This document shows positions 1-3,609 of a stretch of DNA of 5,039 nt, piece by piece (the first letter of the stretch is position 1; every line of letters starts with the position of its first letter). The notes below the pieces were generated by a model that worked only from the letters and a program-made list of their open reading frames with translations, was not told the DNA's origin and made no database searches. Source of the DNA: an uncultured Candidatus Saccharibacteria bacterium (GTDB taxonomy: Bacteria > Patescibacteriota > Saccharimonadia > Saccharimonadales > UBA4665); assembly GCA_937988795.1 (NCBI GenBank), contig CALKHY010000167.1:1-5039 (forward strand). The letters are read 5' to 3'. The translations under genes and the position numbers were made by a program.

Positions 1-99
1 TTGCCCGCTAGGCGGCGGGGCTTGGCTCAGCACTTCGTGCTAAAATGGGTTTGGATTTCGTTGTAGAAGTCCACCAAGTTTGGAACAAAATCGGAATTG

Positions 100-121
100 C
101 GGCGCGAATGCGCCGTTTTTT
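100..121 (+). terminator. Rho-independent terminator
   Basis: A perfect 6 bp GC stem, CGGCGC (100-105) and GCGCCG (110-115), closes a GAAT tetraloop and is followed at once by six T residues (116-121). This is a textbook intrinsic terminator for transcription entering from the left edge of the window. The transcript it ends is not visible here. Confidence 0.8.
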
Positions 122-175
122 CTTTGGTTGCGCGGAGCGCAAGCCAGATGTTTTCAGAGGGGGGAGAAAAATAAT

Positions 176-200
176 GGGCAGCCGTAGGCTGCGCCTTTTT
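176..200 (+). terminator. Second T-tailed hairpin, likely terminator
   Basis: GCAGCC (178-183) and GGCTGC (187-192) form a perfect 6 bp stem with a GTA loop. GG at 176-177 can add two pairs with CC at 194-195 across a bulged G. Five T residues follow (196-200). It lies 55 bp after the first terminator and may be a back-up. It could instead belong to a short leader, because a small ribosome-binding-site-like ORF overlaps it. Confidence 0.55.
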
Positions 201-209
201 GGATTTTAG

Positions 210-226
210 CCGCCATTGGCGGTTTT
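210..226 (+). terminator. Third T-tailed hairpin, weak terminator
   Basis: CCGCC (210-214) and GGCGG (218-222) form a 5 bp stem with an ATT loop, followed by TTTT (223-226). The last T is also part of the extended -10 element of the next promoter. Upstream transcription would therefore be blocked just before the recombinase promoter starts. Confidence 0.45.
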
Positions 227-234
227 GGTATAAA
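226..234 (+). promoter_or_regulatory. Extended -10 promoter of the recombinase remnant
   Basis: TGG followed by TATAAA forms an extended -10 element (TGn at 226-228, hexamer at 229-234). No good -35 box is present at 16-18 bp, which is usual for extended -10 promoters. Transcription would start near position 241, giving a leader of about 115 nt before the ATG at 358. That leader consists almost wholly of the interleaved inverted repeats described separately. Confidence 0.5.
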
Positions 235-243
235 ATAGGAGTT

Positions 244-322
244 GGACACAATCAAACGGAAGAATTATTTTGTTGGCTTTAATAGCCGTCTCGTACAATT
301 TGGATTCTTCCGGATTGTGTCC
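244..322 (+). repeat. Inverted repeat A/A' in the recombinase leader
   Basis: The left arm is GGACACAATC (244-253) plus CGGAAGAAT (257-265), interrupted by AAA. The right arm at 304-322 is an uninterrupted complement, ATTCTTCCG then GATTGTGTCC. This gives 19 base pairs with one 3-nt bulge. The left arm of a second repeat lies inside the loop and its right arm lies outside, so the two repeats are interleaved rather than nested. Confidence 0.85.
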
Positions 323-343
323 AGCGAGGCGGCTATTTAAGCT
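275..343 (+). repeat. Inverted repeat B/B' interleaved with A/A'
   Basis: The left arm is GGCTTTAATAGCCGTCTCG (275-293) and the right arm is CGAGGCGGCTATTTAAGCT (325-343). They pair at 18 of 19 positions, counting G-T pairs, with a single T-T mismatch. The right arm ends just before the presumed Shine-Dalgarno sequence AGGGGG (346-351). The left arm can also fold alone as GGCT/AGCC (275-287). Confidence 0.85.
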
Positions 344-357
344 TTAGGGGGTAAGCT

Positions 358-728
358 ATGTCTGAGAAATATATTTTATATGCCAGAAAATCAACTGATG
401 AAGAATTGCACAGACACTACACGATGAAATTGCAACTGACCTAGAAAAGCGGCAGCAGGAACTGAATGACCGCCTAAAGTTGCTAACAAGTGATAACAAA
501 GACTTTCAAGTAACCGCATCCTATCTGTTAGACTTGGCACAACGGGCTGAAATGCTGTTCAAAGAGAGCGATGATGACTTGCGACAGAAATTGCTGGAAT
601 ATGTACTTTCAAACATTGAATTGAAAGATAAAAAGTTGTCTTATATACTCAACGACCCCTTTAAGACAATCGTTGAGACAAAGAAAAAGAGCCTTTCGGC
701 TCATAATTCAAATGTTTGGTGCGGGTGA
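358..728 (+). pseudogene. Serine recombinase remnant with large internal deletion
   Basis: Large serine recombinases (resolvase/invertase family) cut and rejoin DNA with an N-terminal catalytic serine and usually mobilise an integrative element. Here an ATG at 358, behind AGGGGG (346-351), encodes MSEKYILYARKSTDEE, the recognisable N-terminal tip with the RKS catalytic-serine segment. That frame stops at 442-444. A second frame, open from 402 to 728, encodes the family's C-terminal part: a charged coiled-coil-like stretch (EKRQQELNDRLKLL) and the closing region with KLLEYVLSNIELKDKKL and NDPFKTIVE. The catalytic core, recombinase and zinc-ribbon domains are gone; a full-length gene would be over 1 kb longer. 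The coding region looks more AT-rich than its neighbours, as expected for acquired DNA. The frame ends inside the adjacent tRNA-Gly gene. The remnant cannot be active. The family call is from motif memory. Confidence 0.8.
680..702 (-). terminator. Terminator of tRNA-Gly
   Basis: Read on the minus strand, GAGCC-GAAA-GGCTC (702 down to 689) is a perfect 5 bp stem closed by a GNRA tetraloop, followed by TTTTTCTTT (688-680). It begins 14 nt beyond the encoded CCA end of tRNA-Gly. It lies inside the last codons of the recombinase remnant on the other strand. Confidence 0.85.
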
Positions 729-793
729 CGGGACTCTAACCCGTGGCCTCATCCTTGGCAAGGATGCGCTCTAGACAACTGAGCTACACCCGC
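717..793 (-). tRNA. tRNA-Gly(GCC), CCA encoded
   Basis: The minus strand folds into a full cloverleaf. It has a 7 bp acceptor stem (GCGGGTG/CACCCGC), D-stem GCTC/GAGC, anticodon stem CATCC/GGATG with loop TTGCCAA (anticodon GCC, reading GGC and GGT), a 5-nt variable loop, T-stem ACGGG/CCCGT, discriminator A and an encoded CCA (717-719). The D-loop is AGTTGTCTA and the T-loop is TTAGAGT. Canonical position 19 is therefore U (genome 775) instead of G, and position 56 is A (genome 737) instead of C. G18, U55, U54-A58 and the G15-C48 pair are normal. The two changes compensate each other as a Watson-Crick pair. The stems are perfect, so the gene looks functional. Confidence 0.96.
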
Positions 794-814
794 GTGACTC
801 TTCGTAACTCTTAT

Positions 815-842
815 AGAATAGCAAAAAATGTCGTTTTTTCAA
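815..842 (-). promoter_or_regulatory. Promoter of tRNA-Gly
   Basis: On the minus strand, TTGAAA (842-837) is followed after 16 bp by TATTCT (820-815). The hexamer is preceded by TGC, so it is also an extended -10. It lies 21 bp upstream of the mature tRNA 5' end. An imperfect inverted repeat (800-812 and 841-851) brackets the promoter. Confidence 0.75.
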
Positions 843-862
843 GAGACGAAGCGATGGGTAGC

Positions 863-1186
863 CTAGGACTCGGTAACCCGCTGCAGGCTAAAGGCCATTT
901 GCTCGGCAGTGGGCAGGCTTTGCCCGTACCAATGGTGCGCGAGTTGGTCGTCGTCCCTCACTACCAAAACGTGGGGGAAGCTCATCCTGTTTAGCGAATA
1001 GAACGCTACAATGCTTTCCCCGTCCTTGCTTTTTGCCGACAGCACCTCAATTTGGTGCTTTGGAGCCCGTTTTGCCAGGTCGGCCGCCAGCCGCTCGGCT
1101 GCGCGCTGCTCTAAAACATTCCCGCTGTGGATTATGTAGACCGCCGCACCATGGCGATCCTTAATAGATGTAAAGTCTAGTCCCAT
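863..1186 (-). CDS. Small thioredoxin-fold-like protein lacking CXXC, unknown function
   Basis: The 107-residue product matches no named family that I recognise. Its pattern suggests a thioredoxin-like fold: a strand (AAVYIIHSGN, about 14-23), a helix (EQRAAERLAADLAKR, 26-40), a second strand (QIEVLSA, 45-51), a short helix, then FPHVLVVRDDDQL (70-82) in which P71 sits where thioredoxins have their cis-proline, and a final helix after SLPTAEQ. The redox CXXC is missing; the equivalent place reads SGNVLEQ, so disulfide exchange is unlikely. I chose the ATG at 1186 over an upstream TTG at 1204 because a strong extended -10 (TGG-TATGAT) overlaps that longer version and ends 6 nt before the ATG, implying a leaderless transcript. 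The gene follows the M48 protease by 42 bp on the same strand and may also be co-transcribed with it. The fold is inferred from pattern only. Confidence 0.75.
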   Translation of the reverse strand: MGLDFTSIKDRHGAAVYIIHSGNVLEQRAAERLAADLAKRAPKHQIEVLSAKSKDGESIVAFYSLNRMSFPHVLVVRDDDQLAHHWYGQSLPTAEQMAFSLQRVTES

Positions 1187-1192
1187 GTCAGC

Positions 1193-1201
1193 ATCATACC
1201 A
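1193..1201 (-). promoter_or_regulatory. Extended -10 promoter, leaderless start
   Basis: The minus strand reads TGG-TATGAT (1201-1193), then GCTGAC, then ATG. The usual distance from -10 to transcription start puts the first transcribed base at or next to the start codon, and no Shine-Dalgarno sequence is present. A weak TTGGTT lies 19 bp upstream as a possible -35. Confidence 0.55.
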
Positions 1202-1228
1202 CAACCGGCTAGCCGATAACCAACCACG

Positions 1229-2806
1229 CTATCGACCGGCAAATACCACTATGAGCGAGATGATGATTAAGAGTGACGGCCAAATCCTCGACCAGACGTG
1301 CCGGTAGCTCTTGGTCACGCCCTCGCCAGTCTCAAGTCGGCGCAGCGTCAGCATTGAGGCCATATGGCGGTGGAACCAGCCCTCGGCCACGGACGGCAGA
1401 CCCATCAGCTTTTTCACCTTTCGGAGCGCAAACAGTATGTTGCCCAAAAAGCCTAAGGCAGAGTGGTAGTTGACGAAGATCAGACCGGTCTTGTCCTGGT
1501 ACATCATGTCCTCGCCAAATACATATCCGGGCACGCCACGCCCCACTACATGCCCCTCTATGCGGACCGGCTTGCCGCGCAGCGGTGAGGCGTAGGGGTT
1601 ACGCATCTCGTCCAACACGGTAGTCTTGGCCGCCTCGCGGATTGGGTAGCGGTACATAGCTTTTGCCAAAAAGCCGAGGCCAAGCGCGGCCAGCGCCAGC
1701 GCGAATGATTTTGTAAAGACGAGAAATACGCCGAAAAGGGCGAACGGCAGCAACACTATGCCCATATCCTTAAAGAAATTGCGCCAGAGCGCGTCAACAT
1801 TCAGGTGCATCCTTGTTGCTGCGCCGTCAACGTCGTAGCTAAAGGTACGACCACTTTTGCTTGGCAGTTTGCTGAGAAGATGGATGCGCCGGCCGGTCAG
1901 CGGATGGGTCGAATTGAGCTCGATGAGCTTGGCCCACGGGTTATAGCTGTCGAACACCATAGCCTCGGCAATGATGTGGCGGTCGTGGTGCGCAACGTAG
2001 GTGAGACTGCCGGTGGCCTTGGCGTCCTTAACGTCCACCAGCCCCATGTGCCTGGTGCTCGCGAGCAGGCGCTTGGTTTTGTCGTCGTCCGATTCGGTGA
2101 CAATGCCGTAGGCAATCTTGATGAGCGCCGTCGCTAGATCATCCGGCTCGGTGATTTTGGCCGAGAAAGCGTCGGCCAGCTTTTCGCGCGTCCGGCTGAG
2201 GAACAGCAGCAGGTACGAACCAATCCAGTACAAAATGAACGACAACATTCCGATGAGCGGCAGCGGATTGTTACGCCCGCGCGTGCGGATGAGCACCGCG
2301 TACAACTCGTACAAAATTTGCACCAAAGTGCTGGCAATCGTCATCACCACAAAATCGCGGTGGACAATGTGCCCCATCTCGTGCGCAACTACCGCTTTTT
2401 GCTCGTCTTCGTTCAAGTATTTAAAAATGCCCTGGGTAATCACCAAGCGGGCGTTAAACCTGGCCGAGCCGTAGGTGAAAGCCGTCGGGTTGTTATCTGC
2501 AATGATCCCGACCTTGGGGAACTTGAACTTGTACTCATCCGCAACCGATTGGATAAGTTTGGCGATGTGCGGGTAGTGCTGCTCAACTTCCTGTTGCTCC
2601 AGAAAACGCACCTTGTAGAAGATGCGGTTGATAAAATCAGTGATCTTGGGGCCGACGAGCCACAGCAAGAAGTTGAACGCTACCGTCATGGCAATGGCCG
2701 GGACGATGGCGACATGGTCGGTAACGAGCAAAATCAGGATAATAATGAAAAAAACGAACGAAGATAGTAGGCCCAGCGTGATGAGTGATATGCCAAAGAG
2801 TTTCAT
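1229..2806 (-). CDS. M48-family (HtpX-like) membrane zinc metalloprotease with C-terminal extension
   Basis: This 525-residue integral membrane protease probably degrades or clips misfolded membrane proteins, as HtpX does. Two N-terminal membrane segments (about 5-27 and 33-53) lead into the peptidase domain. The zinc site is HEMGH (142-146; H142 and H146 ligands, E143 catalytic). Two hydrophobic segments follow directly (about 151-175 and 184-204), then RTREKLADA with E208 as third ligand, the same order as in HtpX. THPLTGRRI (300-308) matches the conserved M48 motif near the domain end. HtpX is normally about 290 residues. Here roughly 200 more follow: a hydrophobic pair (346-382), a soluble segment (384-505) and a last membrane segment (508-522). 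The ATG at 2806 is supported by GAAGGAG (2817-2811) with a 4-nt spacer. Transcription probably starts at the promoter at 2841-2869. Substrate unknown; orthology to HtpX itself not claimed. Confidence 0.9.
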   Translation of the reverse strand: MKLFGISLITLGLLSSFVFFIIILILLVTDHVAIVPAIAMTVAFNFLLWLVGPKITDFINRIFYKVRFLEQQEVEQHYPHIAKLIQSVADEYKFKFPKVGIIADNNPTAFTYGSARFNARLVITQGIFKYLNEDEQKAVVAHEMGHIVHRDFVVMTIASTLVQILYELYAVLIRTRGRNNPLPLIGMLSFILYWIGSYLLLFLSRTREKLADAFSAKITEPDDLATALIKIAYGIVTESDDDKTKRLLASTRHMGLVDVKDAKATGSLTYVAHHDRHIIAEAMVFDSYNPWAKLIELNSTHPLTGRRIHLLSKLPSKSGRTFSYDVDGAATRMHLNVDALWRNFFKDMGIVLLPFALFGVFLVFTKSFALALAALGLGFLAKAMYRYPIREAAKTTVLDEMRNPYASPLRGKPVRIEGHVVGRGVPGYVFGEDMMYQDKTGLIFVNYHSALGFLGNILFALRKVKKLMGLPSVAEGWFHRHMASMLTLRRLETGEGVTKSYRHVWSRIWPSLLIIISLIVVFAGR

Positions 2807-2840
2807 GTTGCTCCTTCGATGCTGCTTTTGTTTTGTTTTG

Positions 2841-2869
2841 AGTATAGGTTATTGAAACAGCGAGCACAA
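2841..2869 (-). promoter_or_regulatory. Promoter of the M48 protease gene
   Basis: On the minus strand, TTGTGC (2869-2864) and TATACT (2846-2841) are separated by 17 bp. The -10 ends 34 nt before the ATG at 2806, leaving room for a leader of roughly 28 nt that contains the Shine-Dalgarno sequence. An isolated TATAAT also occurs further upstream on the same strand (2899-2894) but has no -35 at a proper distance. Confidence 0.6.
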
Positions 2870-2878
2870 CAGGCAATC

Positions 2879-2894
2879 GGTGGCGCCTCCCAGA
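2879..2894 (-). repeat. 16-bp copy of the 3' end of tRNA-Phe
   Basis: The sixteen bases at 2879-2894 are identical to 3063-3078. They represent the 3' strand of the T-stem, the 3' strand of the acceptor stem, the discriminator and the first two C of CCA of tRNA-Phe. The copy is in the same orientation, 184 bp from the gene, and no other part of a tRNA accompanies it. A duplicated tRNA 3' end is the usual signature of site-specific integration, but no integrase lies between the copies. Confidence 0.75.
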
Positions 2895-2907
2895 TTATAG
2901 CTTCGCG

Positions 2908-3005
2908 CCAAGAAATCTATTTCTTTCAAGGATGGATTTCTTGGGCTCTGCATATAATTCCGCTAACCGCGGAATTATCGAACCGCCCCTTCGGGGAAAG
3001 TTTCG
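2908..3005. repeat. Three consecutive hairpins between the tRNA-Phe terminator and the protease promoter
   Basis: Three inverted repeats stand side by side. CCAAGAAATC (2908-2917) pairs perfectly with GATTTCTTGG (2935-2944). ATAATTCCGC (2954-2963) pairs perfectly with GCGGAATTAT (2969-2978) around a 5-nt loop. CGAA (2979-2982) and TTCG (3002-3005) enclose CCCC-TTC-GGGG (2986-2996). AAGAAAT at 2910-2916 can alternatively pair with ATTTCTT at 2919-2925. No T-run follows any of them, so they are not ordinary terminators, and I see no coding frame here. Confidence 0.7.
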
Positions 3006-3014
3006 CCGTGAGTA

Positions 3015-3067
3015 CCACCAAAGAAAATGCCCCACTCGCTTACGTTGTGGGGCACTTTCTTTGGTGG
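3015..3067. terminator. Bidirectional terminator downstream of tRNA-Phe
   Basis: The arms at 3015-3035 and 3047-3067 are complementary at 20 of 21 positions around an 11-nt loop. The odd pair becomes G-U in minus-strand RNA. The GC core is TGCCCCAC/GTGGGGCA. On the minus strand it is followed by TTTTCTTT (3027-3020), which suits termination of tRNA-Phe. On the plus strand CTTTCTTT follows (3055-3062). The outer part of the stem includes the encoded CCA, the discriminator and two acceptor bases of the tRNA. Confidence 0.75.
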
Positions 3068-3137
3068 CGCCTCCCAGACTCGAACTGGGGACACAAGGCT
3101 CTTCAGGCCTCTGCTCTACCAACTGAGCTAAAGCGCC
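3062..3137 (-). tRNA. tRNA-Phe(GAA), CCA encoded
   Basis: The minus strand gives a complete cloverleaf: acceptor stem GGCGCTT/AGGCGCC with one T-G pair, D-stem GCTC/GAGC with loop AGTTGGTA, anticodon stem GAGGC/GCCTT with loop CTGAAGA (anticodon GAA), variable loop GTGTC, T-stem CCCAG/CTGGG with the normal T-loop TTCGAGT, discriminator A and an encoded CCA (3062-3064). Unlike tRNA-Gly in this window, G19 and C56 are canonical. The gene starts 19 bp after the stop codon of the downstream Nudix gene and has its own promoter overlapping that gene's end. Confidence 0.97.
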
Positions 3138-3153
3138 GCTGGCTGACCCTGTA

Positions 3154-3182
3154 ATCTTACCTGTTTTTGGCGTTTTTTTCAA
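3154..3182 (-). promoter_or_regulatory. Promoter of tRNA-Phe inside the end of the Nudix gene
   Basis: On the minus strand, TTGAAA (3182-3177) is followed after 17 bp by TAAGAT (3159-3154), which overlaps the TAA stop of the Nudix gene. The -10 ends 16 bp before the mature tRNA 5' end. The -35 hexamer is identical to that of the tRNA-Gly promoter. Read-through from the Nudix genes could also supply this tRNA. Confidence 0.6.
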
Positions 3183-3609
3183 CCGCCGACCAGATTTGAT
3201 CGGCGCATTGCTTCACCGACGCCTCGCTTTCCATGAACGGCAGCCGCAAGAACTCTTGCTTGGCCACAAACTTCACCGCGACGATTTCTTCGTCGTCCGC
3301 GTTGCATACAAAATCATGGTTGGCGACCTCAACGGGCACCGCAATAGAGATTTTGGGCCGGCCCTTAAATGTAGTGTGCCGGTAAAAACAGACAGCCTCG
3401 CCTACAGATACGACTTCCGCGCCGAACTCTTCTTTTGCCTCCCGGCGGATACAATCCTGCCAAGTCTCGCCATGGTCCCAGCCGCCGCCGAGCATCGTCC
3501 AAAAGCCGTCGCTGTTTTGGCCGACCAGCAACCGTCCTTCGCCATCAAAAACCAACGGCTTGAGCGACACGCGGTAGTAATTTTCCGGCGGATAAAAATC
3601 GTCTGTCAT
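3157..3609 (-). CDS. Nudix hydrolase (second of a tandem pair)
   Basis: This 150-residue single-domain Nudix protein should hydrolyse a nucleoside diphosphate linked to another group (X), with divalent metal bound by the glutamates of the Nudix box. The box is complete: G42-x5-E48-x7-R56-E57-A-K-E60-E61-F-G63-A. Before it come the usual opening strands (YYRVSLKPLVFDGEGRLLVG) and GGGW. The substrate cannot be read from the sequence; MutT-like nucleotide cleaning is one possibility. The ATG at 3609 overlaps the TGA of the preceding Nudix gene (ATGA) and no separate Shine-Dalgarno is evident, so translation is probably coupled. The product resembles that upstream neighbour along its whole length (YYRVS.K near the start, GGGW.HGET in the box, D.IW near the end), which points to an old tandem duplication. 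The tRNA-Phe gene follows 19 bp downstream. Confidence 0.9.
   Translation of the reverse strand: MTDDFYPPENYYRVSLKPLVFDGEGRLLVGQNSDGFWTMLGGGWDHGETWQDCIRREAKEEFGAEVVSVGEAVCFYRHTTFKGRPKISIAVPVEVANHDFVCNADDEEIVAVKFVAKQEFLRLPFMESEASVKQCADQIWSAVEKNAKNR

Larger units (their letters stand above)
1..225. other. Hairpin-rich non-coding stretch, no convincing gene
   Basis: No reading frame here looks like a real protein. The open minus-strand frames are short and run straight through hairpins. The stretch holds a series of small inverted repeats: AGCAC/GTGCT (29-33 and 37-41), GGATTTC/GAAGTCC (53-59 and 66-72, one G-T pair), CGGCGC/GCGCCG (100-115), a bulged stem at 125-146, GCAGCC/GGCTGC (178-192) and CCGCC/GGCGG (210-222). 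Three of these have T-runs on the plus strand and are listed separately as terminators. A short plus-strand frame enters from the left edge and stops at 64-66; I cannot tell whether it is the tail of a gene outside the window. Confidence 0.6.

Noticed and set aside
27..251. 74-codon minus-strand frame
   Set aside because: It runs through five hairpins including a clear terminator, has no ribosome-binding site or recognisable domain, and its first codon lies inside the A arm of the recombinase leader.
241..343. True H-type pseudoknot formed by A/A' and B/B' together
   Set aside because: The linker between A' and B' is 2 nt, which cannot span a 19-bp stem; the stems should exclude each other or form only in part.
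743..994. 83-codon plus-strand frame
   Set aside because: It starts inside tRNA-Gly on the opposite strand and continues antisense to the thioredoxin-like gene; there is no support for it as a protein.
2318..2767. 149-codon plus-strand frame antisense to the M48 gene
   Set aside because: It is a shadow of the protease coding frame; the protease has the HEMGH motif, membrane segments and a Shine-Dalgarno sequence.
2894..2899. Perfect TATAAT on the minus strand as the protease promoter
   Set aside because: No -35 at 15-19 bp and no TGn extension; the nearest TTGAAA is 24 bp away. The promoter at 2841-2869 is better placed.
2819..3154. 111-codon plus-strand frame ending in WWRLPDSNWGHKALQ
   Set aside because: The tail is the antisense reading of tRNA-Phe, a familiar spurious ORF, and the rest crosses hairpins and the protease promoter.
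2895..3182. 95-codon minus-strand frame containing ALAQLVEQRP
   Set aside because: This is tRNA-Phe and its hairpins read as protein, a well-known artefact; the frame has no independent coding signal.
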